From Cryobacterium sp. HLT2-28 (GTDB lineage Bacteria > Actinomycetota > Actinomycetes > Actinomycetales > Microbacteriaceae), in assembly GCF_004402495.1 (NCBI RefSeq), contig NZ_SOFH01000031.1:62001-126000 (forward strand): a stretch of DNA of 64,000 nt, in the 5' to 3' direction. Every line of letters begins with the position of its first letter. The first letter of the stretch is position 1. The position numbers and the translations under genes were made by a program. The notes below the pieces were generated by a model, which saw nothing but the letters and a program-made list of their open reading frames with translations, was not told where the DNA came from and searched no databases. Positions 8,507 through 17,363 of this stretch are shown here, one piece after another.

Positions 8507-10111
8507 CTACAGCGGGATGTTCCCGTGCTTCTTGGGCGGCAGGCTGGCGCGCTTGGTGCGCAGCGCGCGCAGGGCCTTCGTGATCGCGACCCTGGTGGCC
8601 GCCGGCTCGATGATGCCGTCCAGCTCGCCGCGCTCGGCCGCGAGGAACGGGCTGGCGACGTTGTAGGTGTATTCGTTGGCCAGCCGGGTGCGCACGGCCG
8701 CGACATCCTCATCGGCGGCCTCCGCCTTCTTGATCTCGGCCCGGTAGAGGATGTTCACTGCGCCCTGGCCGCCCATCACGGCGATCTCGGCGGTCGGCCA
8801 GGCGAGGTTGATGTCCGCGCCGAGCTGCTTGGAGCCCATCACGATGTACGCGCCGCCGTAGGCCTTGCGCAGGATCACCGTGACCAGCGGGACGGTCGCC
8901 TCGGCGTAGGCGTAGAGCAGCTTGGCGCCGCGACGGATGATGCCGGTCCACTCCTGGTCGGTGCCCGGCAGGAAGCCGGGCACGTCGACCAGCGTGAGGA
9001 TCGGGATCGAGAACGCGTCGCAGAAGCGCACGAACCGGGCGGCCTTCTCGCCGGCCGGGATGTTGAGCGTGCCGGCCATGGCGCTGGGCTGATTGGCGAC
9101 GATGCCGATCGAACGCCCCTCGACCCGGGCGAAACCGACGACGATGTTCGGGGCGAACAGCGGCTGCGTCTCCAGGAAGTCGCCGTGGTCGACGATGTAC
9201 TCGATCACTGTCTTGACGTCGTAGGGCTGGTTGGGGGAGTCGGGGATGATCGTGTTCAGCTTCATGTCGGCATCCGTCGTCTCCAGCTCGATATCGCTGT
9301 CGAAGACGGGTAGTTCGGCCAGGTTGTTGTCCGGCAGGAAGCTGAGCAGGGTGCGGGCGTAGTCGAGCGCGTCGGGTTCGTCGCTGGCCAGGTAGTGCGC
9401 CACCCCGGAGACTGTGTTGTGGGTGAGCGCGCCGCCGAGTTCCTCCATCCCGACGTCTTCGCCGGTGACGGTCTTGATCACGTCGGGGCCGGTGACGAAC
9501 ATCTGGCTGGTCTTGTCGACCATGATCACGAAGTCGGTCAGGGCGGGGGAGTAGACGGCGCCGCCGGCCGCCGGGCCGCAGATGATCGAGATCTGGGGGA
9601 TGACGCCGGACGCGGCCGTGTTGCGGCGGAAGATCTCGCCGTACTTGCCGAGGGCCACGACGCCCTCCTGGATCCGGGCTCCGCCGGAGTCGAGGATGCC
9701 GATGATCGGCACGCCGGTCTTCAGGGCGAGGTCCATCACCTTGATGATCTTCTCGCCGGCAACCTCGCCGAGCGAACCGCCGAAGATGGTGAAATCCTGG
9801 GAGTAGACGCAGACCTGGCGCCCGTGGATGGTGCCGGTGCCGGTGACGACGGCGTCGCCGTACGGCCGCTTCTTCTCCATGCCGAAGGCGTGCGTGCGGT
9901 GCCGCACGAATTCGTCGAGTTCGACGAACGAACCCTGGTCGAGCAGTAGGTCGATCCGTTCCCGGGCCGTCATCTTGCCCTTGGCGTGCTGTTTCTCGAT
10001 CGCCGCCTCTCCGCTGGCGGTCACGGCTTCGTGATAGCGCACCTTGAGGTCGGCGAGCTTTCCAGCCGTCGTGTACAGGTCGGGGCCCGCGAGGGGTGAG
10101 TTCTCAGTCAC
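8507..10111 (-). CDS. Acyl-CoA (acetyl/propionyl-CoA) carboxylase beta subunit
   Basis: The 534-residue carboxyltransferase subunit moves CO2 from carboxybiotin to acetyl- or propionyl-CoA. Both crotonase-like halves are present: the N-terminal half with [12 protein letters not shown], and the C-terminal half with [13 protein letters not shown] followed by [13 protein letters not shown]. Length and motifs match the AccD5/PccB type. The start is GTG at 10111. The epsilon subunit follows, and biotin ligase lies divergently upstream. Substrate preference (acetyl versus propionyl) cannot be read from the sequence with certainty. Confidence 0.95.
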   Translation of the reverse strand: MTENSPLAGPDLYTTAGKLADLKVRYHEAVTASGEAAIEKQHAKGKMTARERIDLLLDQGSFVELDEFVRHRTHAFGMEKKRPYGDAVVTGTGTIHGRQVCVYSQDFTIFGGSLGEVAGEKIIKVMDLALKTGVPIIGILDSGGARIQEGVVALGKYGEIFRRNTAASGVIPQISIICGPAAGGAVYSPALTDFVIMVDKTSQMFVTGPDVIKTVTGEDVGMEELGGALTHNTVSGVAHYLASDEPDALDYARTLLSFLPDNNLAELPVFDSDIELETTDADMKLNTIIPDSPNQPYDVKTVIEYIVDHGDFLETQPLFAPNIVVGFARVEGRSIGIVANQPSAMAGTLNIPAGEKAARFVRFCDAFSIPILTLVDVPGFLPGTDQEWTGIIRRGAKLLYAYAEATVPLVTVILRKAYGGAYIVMGSKQLGADINLAWPTAEIAVMGGQGAVNILYRAEIKKAEAADEDVAAVRTRLANEYTYNVASPFLAAERGELDGIIEPAATRVAITKALRALRTKRASLPPKKHGNIPL

Positions 10112-10203
10112 CGGTTCACTCTACCGGCCAACGGTTGTCCCCGACCGTTGACGAAACTCTACAAAGATGGGCACGTTCGCTGGTCGGTTCCGCCCCGGTG
10201 ATT

Positions 10204-10285
10204 TGCATAACTCCTGCAATTCGGGCCGAAATCCACCGAAATAGCCAATTCTGGCCGGATTCGGGAGAATTGCAGGAGTTACGCA
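10204..10285. repeat. Long imperfect palindrome in the accD-birA intergenic region
   Basis: Arms 10204-10222 (TGCATAACTCCTGCAATTC) and 10267-10285 (GAATTGCAGGAGTTACGCA) match at 18 of 19 positions around a 44-nt centre that itself holds a weaker CCGAAATCC/GGATTCGG pairing. The total length (~82 bp) and the ATTCGGG-containing right centre resemble the ~90-bp palindromes at 56763, 61836 and 63071, but the outer arms differ. The right arm ends 15 nt before the birA start, so the hairpin would form in the birA leader. It could be an operator, an attenuator or a repeat element. Confidence 0.75.
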
Positions 10286-10300
10286 CGGGAAGAGGTTCGC

Positions 10301-11143
10301 ATGGAGTTTCCGCTCAGCCGGGATGCCGGGGCACGGTTCGAGTACCTGGCCGAGGCCGGCTCGACCAACGATGTGCTGGTCGCCCACGCGACGGGGGCGG
10401 ATGCCGCGGCCTGGCCCGACCTGTCGGTGGTCGTCACCGACAACCAGACCAGGGGACGCGGCCGGCTGGGGCGCACCTGGCTGGCCCCCACCGGCAAGTC
10501 CCTGGCCATCTCCGTGCTGCTCCGCCCGGTGCACGCCGGGACGCCGCTCCCGGTCGACCACTTCGGCTGGTTCCCCCTCCTCGCGGGCACCGCGATGACC
10601 CGCGCCGTGCGCGAGGTGGTCGACGCGAGCCTGGCGGGCCCCGCCCCTGAGCCTGAGGAGGGGCATCCGGTGCACGAGGTGACCCTGAAGTGGCCGAACG
10701 ACGTGCTGATCGACGGCTACAAGGTGTCCGGCATCCTCTCCGAACTGCTCCCCGACGCCAGGGGCCTCGTCATCGGCGCGGGCCTGAACGTGTCCCTCGA
10801 CGAGCACGACCTGCCCACCCTCACCTCCACCTCCCTGATGCTGGTCATCGGGTCGGCTCCCGACCCCGACGCCGTGCTCGCCCGGTACCTGACCGAGCTG
10901 CGCGGCCTCACCGGGGCCTTCCTCGCCGCCGGGGGCGACCCGGTGCGGAGCGGGCTGCTCGCGGCAGTGCGGGAGGTCTGCGGCACGCTGGGGGCCACGG
11001 TGCGCGTGCAGCTGCCCGGCGGCGACGACCTGGTCGGCGTCGCCATCGACCTCGACCGGGACGGTCGCCTCATCATCGAGGACCAGGCAAACGGGGAGCT
11101 GCAGGCTGTCGCCGCCGGCGATGTCACCCATCTGAGGTATTAA
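10301..11143 (+). CDS. birA: Biotin--[acetyl-CoA-carboxylase] ligase
   Basis: A 280-residue biotin protein ligase that would attach biotin to the BCCP lysine of the alpha subunit at 931-2703. The biotin-binding block is TDNQTRGRGRLGRTWLAPTGKSLAIS, here seen as TRGRGRLGRTW plus a following SLAISVLLRP. The nucleotide/biotin site contains LKWPNDVLIDGYKVSGIL and the GAGLNVS strand. There is no N-terminal helix-turn-helix, so this is the class I (enzyme-only) type and would not itself repress biotin genes. It is divergent from accD and precedes a PH-domain gene by 7 nt. Confidence 0.95.
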   Translation: MEFPLSRDAGARFEYLAEAGSTNDVLVAHATGADAAAWPDLSVVVTDNQTRGRGRLGRTWLAPTGKSLAISVLLRPVHAGTPLPVDHFGWFPLLAGTAMTRAVREVVDASLAGPAPEPEEGHPVHEVTLKWPNDVLIDGYKVSGILSELLPDARGLVIGAGLNVSLDEHDLPTLTSTSLMLVIGSAPDPDAVLARYLTELRGLTGAFLAAGGDPVRSGLLAAVREVCGTLGATVRVQLPGGDDLVGVAIDLDRDGRLIIEDQANGELQAVAAGDVTHLRY

Positions 11144-11150
11144 TGAGGGT

Positions 11151-11726
11151 ATGACGAACGCAGCGGTGAACAGCCAGGGCGAGGCGCCGACCTCGGTCGA
11201 GCGCGTCGTCGCCGGGCTCCGGCCGCATGCCCGGGTGCTGTTCTGGCCGACAGTGCTGCTCGTCGCGGTCTTCGGCGCCACCGGCTACTTCTACGGGTCG
11301 ATGCCGGAGCCGTGGCAGAACACCGCCCTGGCCGCCGGGGCCGTCGCCGTGGTCGTGCTGCTCTGGCTGTTGCCGCTGGCAACCTGGTTGAACCGGCGCT
11401 ACACGATCACCACCCGGCGGATCATCTTCCGCCGGGGCTTCTTCGTGCGTACCCGCCAGGAACTGCTGCACAGCCGCGGCTACGACGTCACCGTGCGCAA
11501 GACCTGGTTGCAGTCGCTCTGCAGGTCAGGCGACGTGCTCATCAACGGGGGCGAGGAGCATCCGCTCCTGCTCAAGGACGTGCCGAACGCCGACCTGGTG
11601 CAGCAGGTGCTGCACGACCTGATGGAGCGGTCTCAGACCCTGATCGGGTCGAGGAGGGTCGGGGCAGGCTCGACCACCGCGACGTCAGCGCTCGCTGACC
11701 AGCCGCCCGTGTGGCACCGTCGCTAG
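11151..11726 (+). CDS. PH (bPH/DUF304-like) domain membrane protein
   Basis: A 191-residue protein with two hydrophobic segments (about residues 28-45 and 58-76) followed by a bacterial PH domain (NRRYTITTRRIIFRRGFFVRT). The function is unknown; such proteins are small membrane proteins often found next to birA in actinobacteria. The last ~20 residues (from VGAGSTT) are encoded by a copy of the REP-like repeat (11658-11680), so the C-terminus looks extended by repeat insertion. The 3' end overlaps the convergent gtrA-like gene by 42 nt. Confidence 0.88.
   Translation: MTNAAVNSQGEAPTSVERVVAGLRPHARVLFWPTVLLVAVFGATGYFYGSMPEPWQNTALAAGAVAVVVLLWLLPLATWLNRRYTITTRRIIFRRGFFVRTRQELLHSRGYDVTVRKTWLQSLCRSGDVLINGGEEHPLLLKDVPNADLVQQVLHDLMERSQTLIGSRRVGAGSTTATSALADQPPVWHRR
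11658..11680 (-). repeat. REP-like repeat unit inside a coding 3' end
   Basis: GGTCGGGGCAGGCTCGACCA and the next bases match the inverted form of the repeat (GGTCTCGACAGGCTCGACCA) with few differences. The unit lies within the last codons of the PH-domain gene and just before the stop of the convergent gtrA-like gene. Confidence 0.6.
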
Positions 11727-12212
11727 GCTGCCGGTGACCGGCGCGGGCGCCGGGGTGCGGCGGTTCGGGGCGAAGACCCAGTACCGGTAGAGCACGAACC
11801 GGAAGATCGCGCCGAGCAGCAGGCCGATCACGTTCGAGGAGATGTTGTCGGCGACGACACTCGTGTGGCCGAGGACATAGTGGCTCAGCCACAGGCAGGC
11901 CAGGCCGATGCCCATGCCGACGAAGCTGACGGCGAAGAATTCGATTCCCTCGCGCAGGGTCTGCTCCTGCCGGTTCTTGCCGAAGGTCCAGTACCGGTTG
12001 CCGACCCAGTTGGCGAAGATCGCCAGGATGGTCGAGAAGACCTTGGCGTAGATCGGTCCGGCGTGCACCAGGTGCGGGTCGAACACGGTCGTGCGGAGCA
12101 GATTGAACACGGTCACGTCCACGGCGAAGCCGACGAGTCCGACCGCGCCGAACTTGCCGACCTGGACCAGGAAGGTCATCAGTCGTGCTGGATTCGTCGT
12201 TTTTGTCGGCAT
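11685..12212 (-). CDS. GtrA family membrane protein
   Basis: A 175-residue protein with four predicted membrane helices. GtrA-like proteins act in polysaccharide or teichoic-acid glycosylation, often as flippase-like partners of polyprenyl-phosphate sugar transferases. Typical features are the N-terminal GKFGAVGLVGFAVDVTVFNLL and the mid-chain FANWVGNRYWTFGKNR motif. ATG 12212 (MPTKTTNPARLM) fits the family; a longer upstream frame would run into the divergent purK leader. The link to surface polysaccharide is consistent with the large locus starting at 16 kb. Confidence 0.88.
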   Translation of the reverse strand: MPTKTTNPARLMTFLVQVGKFGAVGLVGFAVDVTVFNLLRTTVFDPHLVHAGPIYAKVFSTILAIFANWVGNRYWTFGKNRQEQTLREGIEFFAVSFVGMGIGLACLWLSHYVLGHTSVVADNISSNVIGLLLGAIFRFVLYRYWVFAPNRRTPAPAPVTGSLATVPHGRLVSER

Positions 12213-12335
12213 GCGTCCGTCCGCTCGATGGGTGAAGATAGGAGGGCAGGATTCGAAGTCTACGGCGCAGCCTCGCCTCCAGCCTGAGAGAAGCCGCACC
12301 GAAGAATGAACGCTCGCACAGGAATTGGTGAACAG

Positions 12336-13472
12336 ATGAATACGACTGTCGGCGTTATCGGCGGCGGCCAGCTGGCCAGGATGATGATCCCGGCAGCGGT
12401 CAATCTCGGCATCGACATCCGGGTGCTGGCCGAGAACGAGGGGATGTCGGCCGCGCTGGCCGCGTTCGCCGTCGGCGACTACCGCGACCGGGAGGTCGTG
12501 CTCGCCTTCGCCGAGACCGTCGACGTGGTCACCTTCGACCACGAGCACGTTCCGCAGGAGATCCTCCGCTTACTCGTCGCGCGGGGCGTGGCGGTGCACC
12601 CAAGGCCCGACGCGTTGCTCTATGCCCAGGACAAGCTGCTGATGCGCGAACGCCTGACCGAGCTGGGACTGCCGGTGCCGGACTGGGCACGGGTGGAGAA
12701 CTCCGCCGAACTGGGCGTCTTCCTTGCCGGGCACGGTGGCCGCGCGGTCGTCAAGACCGCCCGCGGCGGCTACGACGGCAAGGGCGTGCGGCTCGTCTCG
12801 CACGAGCACGACGCCGACGACTGGTTCACCGCCCTCGCCGAAGACGGCAATGACGGCGCGTTGCTGGTGGAGGAACTCGTCGAGTTCCGGCGCGAGCTGG
12901 CCCAGCAGGTGGCGAGGCGACCCTCCGGCGAGGTCGCGGTCTGGCCCGTCGTCGAGACCGTGCAGAAAGACGGGGTGTGCGCGGAGGTGATCGCGCCCGC
13001 GCCACTGTCCGAGGGCCGGCTCGCCGAGCTCGCCGCCGAGATCGCGGTCAGGGTCGCCGACGGCATCGGCGTGACCGGGATGCTCGCCGTCGAGCTGTTC
13101 GAGACGACGGACGGGCGCCTCCTGATCAACGAGCTGGCGATGCGCCCGCACAACAGCGGCCACTGGTCGATCGAAGGGTCGACGACGAGCCAGTTCGAGC
13201 AGCACCTCCGTGCGGTGCTCGACCTGCCGCTCGGCGCGACCACGAACCGGGACCCGTGGTCGGTGATGGTGAACATCATCGGGGGACCGGTGGAGGGGAG
13301 CCTGGCCGATCGGTACCCCGTGGCCCTGGCGGAGCATCCGTCGGCGAAGGTGCACAACTACGGCAAGGCCCCGCGGCCCGGCCGGAAGGTCGGCCACGTG
13401 ACCGTCGGAGGGTCGGATCTGGATGAAGTCGTGTACGAGGCGCGAGCCACTGCGGCGGTTTTTCAGGACTGA
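12336..13472 (+). CDS. purK: 5-(carboxyamino)imidazole ribonucleotide synthase
   Basis: The ATP-grasp enzyme that carboxylates AIR to N5-CAIR in purine synthesis. The 378-residue product starts [17 protein letters not shown], the usual PurK N-terminus. The ATP-grasp core includes [16 protein letters not shown], and the C-terminal catalytic block has [19 protein letters not shown] second in-frame ATG at 12306 would add ten residues. purE follows 17 nt downstream and catalyses the next step, so this is a purKE operon. Confidence 0.96.
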   Translation: MNTTVGVIGGGQLARMMIPAAVNLGIDIRVLAENEGMSAALAAFAVGDYRDREVVLAFAETVDVVTFDHEHVPQEILRLLVARGVAVHPRPDALLYAQDKLLMRERLTELGLPVPDWARVENSAELGVFLAGHGGRAVVKTARGGYDGKGVRLVSHEHDADDWFTALAEDGNDGALLVEELVEFRRELAQQVARRPSGEVAVWPVVETVQKDGVCAEVIAPAPLSEGRLAELAAEIAVRVADGIGVTGMLAVELFETTDGRLLINELAMRPHNSGHWSIEGSTTSQFEQHLRAVLDLPLGATTNRDPWSVMVNIIGGPVEGSLADRYPVALAEHPSAKVHNYGKAPRPGRKVGHVTVGGSDLDEVVYEARATAAVFQD

Positions 13473-13489
13473 CCCATAAGATCGACTCC

Positions 13490-14026
13490 GTGCCAGAGAA
13501 CTCCGTGCCCCAGCCCGCCCAGTCGGAGATCGTCGTGACCCCGCTTGTCGGAGTGGTCATGGGATCGGATTCCGACTGGCCGGTGATGAGTGACGCCGCG
13601 CAGTTGCTGCGTGACTTCGGGGTGCCCTGCGAGGTGCAGGTGGTCTCCGCTCACCGCACGCCGGAGAAGATGATCGCCTACGGCAAGAGCGCGCACGAGC
13701 GGGGCCTCCGGGTGATCATCGCCGGAGCCGGCGGTGCCGCGCACCTGCCCGGCATGCTCGCCGCCGTGACCACCCTTCCCGTCGTCGGCGTGCCCGTTCC
13801 CCTCGGCCGGCTCGACGGACTGGACTCCCTCCTCTCCATCGTGCAGATGCCGGCCGGAGTCCCGGTCGCAACCGTGTCGATCGGCGGCGCGCGCAATGCG
13901 GGCCTGATCGCCGTGAAGATCCTGGCGACCGCCGACGACTCCCTGCGGGTGAAGCTCGAGGGCTACGCCGAGATGCTCGCCGCGCAGGTCGAGAAGAAGA
14001 ATTCGGACCTCCAAGCGAAACTATGA
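13490..14026 (+). CDS. purE: N5-carboxyaminoimidazole ribonucleotide mutase
   Basis: A class I PurE that converts N5-CAIR to CAIR. It has 178 residues with GTG start. Key motifs are [10 protein letters not shown] (phosphate/substrate loop), VSAHRTPE and [11 protein letters not shown], then [15 protein letters not shown]. About 17 N-terminal residues precede the conserved core. It is the second gene of the purKE unit, and its stop overlaps the LCP gene start by ATGA. Confidence 0.96.
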   Translation: MPENSVPQPAQSEIVVTPLVGVVMGSDSDWPVMSDAAQLLRDFGVPCEVQVVSAHRTPEKMIAYGKSAHERGLRVIIAGAGGAAHLPGMLAAVTTLPVVGVPVPLGRLDGLDSLLSIVQMPAGVPVATVSIGGARNAGLIAVKILATADDSLRVKLEGYAEMLAAQVEKKNSDLQAKL

Positions 14027-15384
14027 CGAGTGCAAGCAGCCCGATCCGGCACCCGAATGTCGGCTCAGAACGGGTCATGACCAAGCGAGCCTGGTGGCTC
14101 GTCCTGCTCAATTTCGTGCTGCCCGGCTCCGTGCAGGTGCTGGCCGGCAGCCGCCGCCTCGGCCGGTTCGGCCTCCGGGCCACGTTCACCCTGCTCTTCC
14201 TCGTCGTCGTGGCGGGTGTGGTCTACCTGCTCTGGCCCGAGGTGATCCTCACCGCGCTGACGAACACGATCGGGTTGTGGGTTGCCGCCGCCCTCCTCGC
14301 CTTCTACGCCGTGGTCTGGTTCATCCTGACCATGGACACGCTGCGCCTCACTCGCCTGGTCAAGGCGGGCCCGAAGGCCCGGCCGCTGATCGCCGCGTTC
14401 GCGACCGTGCTGATGGTGGGCGTCGTCGGCACCGCCGGCTACGGTGCCTACGTTGCCACCACCGCCAGCGACTTCCTCTCCTCGGTCTTCGTTGCGGGGC
14501 CGACCGAACCCCCGGTCGACGGCCGCTACAACATCATGCTGCTCGGCGGCGACGCCGGCCCCGACCGTGACGGCCTCCGCCCCGACAGCATCTCGGTGGT
14601 CAGCATCGACGCCGAGAGCGGGCAGGCCAGCATGATCGGGCTGCCCCGCAACCTCGAGGATGTGCCGTTCTCGCCCGGCCCGCTCGCCGACCTGTACCCG
14701 GAGGGGTACGGCGCCATCGACGGCTGCGAGGTCGACGCGTGCATGCTCAACTCGATTTACACCGAGGTCGAGCTGAAAAGCCCTGAGATGTACCCGAAGG
14801 CGATTGCCGCGGGCAGCGAGCCGGGCATCGAGGGCATGCGGGATGCCGCGCAGGGCGTGACCGGGCTGACCATCCAGTACTACGTGCTCATCGACATGCA
14901 GGGCTTCGCCCAGCTGGTGGACGCTCTCGGCGGGGTCGACATCACCGTGGACCACCGGGTGCCCGTGCACACCGACGACACCTTCACCGAGGTGTTGTTC
15001 TGGTTCGAGCCCGGCCGGCAGCACATGGACGGCTACCACGCGCTCTGGTACGCCCGCTCCCGCCACGGCACCAGCGACTACGACCGGATGGTGCGCCAGC
15101 GGCAGATGCAGGAGGCCATCCTGGCCCAGGCGAGCCCGGCGAACGTGCTGACCAAGTTCCAGGCCGTGGCGAAGGCCGGGTCCCAGGTGGTCAAGACGGA
15201 CATCCCCCAGGGCATGCTCGGCTACTTCGTGAACCTCGCCTCGAAGACGAAGGCCCTGCCGATCAAGTCGGTCGAGCTGATCCCCGACAACAACGTCGAC
15301 CCGGAGAACCCCGACTACGGCGTGATTCGAGACCTGATCGCGACCTCCCTGGCCCCGCCGCCCTCCGCGACTCCCGCCCCTTAA
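14023..15384 (+). CDS. LytR-CpsA-Psr (LCP) family protein
   Basis: A 453-residue membrane protein of the family that attaches undecaprenyl-linked glycopolymers to peptidoglycan. Hydrophobic segments lie at about residues 24-40, 50-70, 75-100 and 125-148. The LCP domain follows, with [20 protein letters not shown], the [14 protein letters not shown] strand (Arg/Asp around the phosphate pocket) and [20 protein letters not shown]. An internal ATG at 14077 is an alternative start. It is translationally coupled to purE. Function fits the adjacent polysaccharide locus: it could be the final ligase to the wall. Confidence 0.92.
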   Translation: MTSASSPIRHPNVGSERVMTKRAWWLVLLNFVLPGSVQVLAGSRRLGRFGLRATFTLLFLVVVAGVVYLLWPEVILTALTNTIGLWVAAALLAFYAVVWFILTMDTLRLTRLVKAGPKARPLIAAFATVLMVGVVGTAGYGAYVATTASDFLSSVFVAGPTEPPVDGRYNIMLLGGDAGPDRDGLRPDSISVVSIDAESGQASMIGLPRNLEDVPFSPGPLADLYPEGYGAIDGCEVDACMLNSIYTEVELKSPEMYPKAIAAGSEPGIEGMRDAAQGVTGLTIQYYVLIDMQGFAQLVDALGGVDITVDHRVPVHTDDTFTEVLFWFEPGRQHMDGYHALWYARSRHGTSDYDRMVRQRQMQEAILAQASPANVLTKFQAVAKAGSQVVKTDIPQGMLGYFVNLASKTKALPIKSVELIPDNNVDPENPDYGVIRDLIATSLAPPPSATPAP

Positions 15385-15390
15385 CCCCCG

Positions 15391-15549
15391 CGGTGATCGC
15401 GCTTGTCGAGATCCCTGTCCCGGTCTCGACAAGCTCGACCACCGGCCCGGTGATCGAGCCCCGGTGATCGAGCCTGTCGAGATCCCGCCCCCCGGTGATC
15501 GAGCTTGTCGAGATCCCGCCCCCCCGGTGATCGAGCTTGTCGAGATCCC
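15391..15549. repeat. REP-like repeat array upstream of the GIY-YIG gene
   Basis: One forward unit (15391-15415) pairs with an inverted unit (15422-15445, GGTCTCGACAAGCTCGACCA core). A partial forward copy (15447-15460) follows. Three near-identical forward units (CCGGTGATCGAGCTTGTCGA core) then begin at about 15461, 15492 and 15524. The forward copies recur every 31-32 nt with a C-rich spacer of about seven bases. The array ends about 48 nt before the start of the nuclease gene. Confidence 0.9.
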
Positions 15550-15596
15550 TGTGCACAACTCAGGCGCCGAAAACGGCCAGCAGGCAGCATGTCACC

Positions 15597-15881
15597 ATGC
15601 CGTACATGTACATTCTCGAGTGCTCCGACGGATCGTTCTATGTCGGCAGCACCCGGGACCTCGAGCGCCGCCTCTCCGAACACGGCGAGGGCACGGGCGC
15701 CGCATACACGAGAAGACGCCGCCCCGTGCGTCTGGTGCACGTCGAGGAGTACTCGAGAATCACGGATGCCTTCGCCCGCGAGAAACAGATTCAGGGCTGG
15801 GGCAGGCCGAAGCGGATCGCGTTGATAGCGGGCCGCCTCGGCGATCTCCCGGCGCTGAGCAAGCCCGCCGAAGCTCGGTGA
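15597..15881 (+). CDS. Single-domain GIY-YIG nuclease
   Basis: A 94-residue protein that is essentially one GIY-YIG endonuclease domain (UPF0213/YhbQ-like). Visible motifs are YMYIL (residues 3-7) and YVGST (15-19), then the Arg pair R24-R25 in LERRLSEH and the metal-binding Glu, most likely E62 in AREKQIQGWGR. The start is ATG 15597. The stop TGA is part of a repeat unit (GGTGATCGA), and repeat arrays lie on both sides. Such proteins are thought to cut DNA; the cellular role is unknown. I infer a possible role in maintenance or spread of the repeats, like RAYT enzymes with REP elements. Confidence 0.9.
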   Translation: MPYMYILECSDGSFYVGSTRDLERRLSEHGEGTGAAYTRRRRPVRLVHVEEYSRITDAFAREKQIQGWGRPKRIALIAGRLGDLPALSKPAEAR

Positions 15882-16004
15882 TCGACCACCGGGGGTCTCG
15901 ACAGGCTCGACCACCGGGTCGGTGATTGAGCCTGTCGAGATCCAGCCCCGGTGATCGATCGGGGGTCTCGACAAGCTCGACCACCGGGCAAGCTCGACCA
16001 CCGG
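15875..16004. repeat. REP-like repeat array downstream of the GIY-YIG gene
   Basis: Inverted units at about 15893-15917 and 15963-15987 surround a forward unit at about 15919-15943. Partial copies lie at 15875-15892, 15948-15960 and 15988-16004. The first partial copy supplies the stop codon of the nuclease gene. The 251-nt gap to the next gene otherwise shows only the leader of the aminotransferase gene. Confidence 0.88.
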
Positions 16005-16132
16005 GTGGCTCGACCAGCACGCGGCCAGCGAATCGCCCGGTGAAACACCCTGTTACTCAACCTCGAACCTCTACACTGTGAGCACGCTCTACGACAGAGC
16101 TGGATGCTTACCGGGGGGCGAGGCGCATCATT

Positions 16133-17335
16133 GTGCAGCAGAAATCCGCGCACCTGACGACGGTGCAGCAGCGTCTCGGGCATCAAGCTGAGGTCATCCC
16201 CTTTTCGCGGCCGATGAAAACTGCCAGGGAACTGTCCAACCTGGAACGCGTCCTCAACTCGGATCATGCCCACGGCGACGGGGTGTTCACCCGATCGGCC
16301 ACCCGGCGGCTGCGGTCGCTGACGGGTGTCGGCCATGCCCTCCTGACCACGTCGTGCACTCACGCGTTGGAGATGGCCAGCCAGTTGCTCGGAATCGGGC
16401 CGGGCGACGAGGTCATTCTGCCGAGTTTCACCTTTCCGTCTGCCGCCAATGCCATCGCGATGACCGGTGCTCGCATCGTGTTCGTCGACATCGACCCTGA
16501 AACCGGCAACGTCGACCCGCAGCAAGTCGCTGAGGCGGTCGGACCGAACACCAAGGCGCTGTCGGTGATGCACTACGGCGGTGTTCCCGTTGACCTCGAC
16601 GCCATCAGCGCCATCGGCGCGTTTCACGGGATCCCAGTCATCGAAGACAATGCGCACGGACTGGCCGTGCGGGTCGGCGAGCGCATGCTCGGCGGGATCG
16701 GCTCGCTGTCCACTCAGAGTTTTCACGACACCAAGAACGTGCACTGTGGTGAGGGTGGCGCGCTGCTGATCAACGATGCGAGTCTCGTCGAGAAAGCCGA
16801 AATCATCCGCGAGAAGGGCACGAATCGCTCCCAGTTCCTCCGCGGCGAGGTCGACAAGTACAGCTGGGTGGCGCTGGGCTCGAGCTACCTGATGAGCGAA
16901 TTCAATGCTGCCGTGCTCGATTCTCAGCTGGACGAGTTCGAGTCGATCCAGGCGCGCCGCCTAGCCGTCTGGACTCGGTACAGCGCAGAACTCCAGGAGT
17001 GGGCAGGTGAAAGCGGCGTTCGCGTGATGAACCCGGCCCAGGGCATCCATGCTGCGCACCTCTTCTTCCTGGTGATGCCGGACTGGGAATCGCAGGCTCT
17101 GCTGATCGCGCACCTCAGACGATTCGGCGTCATGGCAACATTTCACTACGTGCCCTTGGATTCCAGCCCGGCCGGGCGGCGGTTCGGCCGGGTTCTCAGG
17201 CCACTCACACAGAGCGAAGATTTTTCACGACGCCTGGTGCGACTGCCGCTGTGGCCCGGCATGACGGATGATGAGGTGTCACGCGTCATCGCCGGTGTCA
17301 CGTCGTACGAACGCTCGACAGCGAGCTGGGCATGA
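16133..17335 (+). CDS. rffA: dTDP-4-keto-6-deoxy-D-glucose aminotransferase (WecE/RffA type)
   Basis: A 400-residue DegT/DnrJ/EryC1-family PLP aminotransferase. The Schiff-base lysine is K201 in SFHDTKNVHCGEGG. The block IIREKGTNRSQFLRG, then VDKYSW and GSSYLMSEFNAAVL, closely matches WecE/RffA, which makes dTDP-4-amino-4,6-dideoxy-D-galactose. Its substrate is made by the rmlA and rmlB products encoded in this window. The start is GTG 16133 with a purine-rich GGGGGGCGAGG about ten bases upstream; ~20 residues precede the WecE-like N-terminus (VIPFSRP). A sugar N-acyltransferase to complete an acylated amino sugar was not seen. Confidence 0.85.
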   Translation: MQQKSAHLTTVQQRLGHQAEVIPFSRPMKTARELSNLERVLNSDHAHGDGVFTRSATRRLRSLTGVGHALLTTSCTHALEMASQLLGIGPGDEVILPSFTFPSAANAIAMTGARIVFVDIDPETGNVDPQQVAEAVGPNTKALSVMHYGGVPVDLDAISAIGAFHGIPVIEDNAHGLAVRVGERMLGGIGSLSTQSFHDTKNVHCGEGGALLINDASLVEKAEIIREKGTNRSQFLRGEVDKYSWVALGSSYLMSEFNAAVLDSQLDEFESIQARRLAVWTRYSAELQEWAGESGVRVMNPAQGIHAAHLFFLVMPDWESQALLIAHLRRFGVMATFHYVPLDSSPAGRRFGRVLRPLTQSEDFSRRLVRLPLWPGMTDDEVSRVIAGVTSYERSTASWA

Positions 17336-17363
17336 ACGTGGCTGTGGACAACAGGGGGAAACG

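Noticed and set aside
15461-15549. CRISPR-like array of direct repeats
   Set aside because: The copies are forward units of ~25 nt with very short C-rich spacers of about 7 nt, inverted copies occur elsewhere, and there are no cas genes. This is a REP-like family, not CRISPR.
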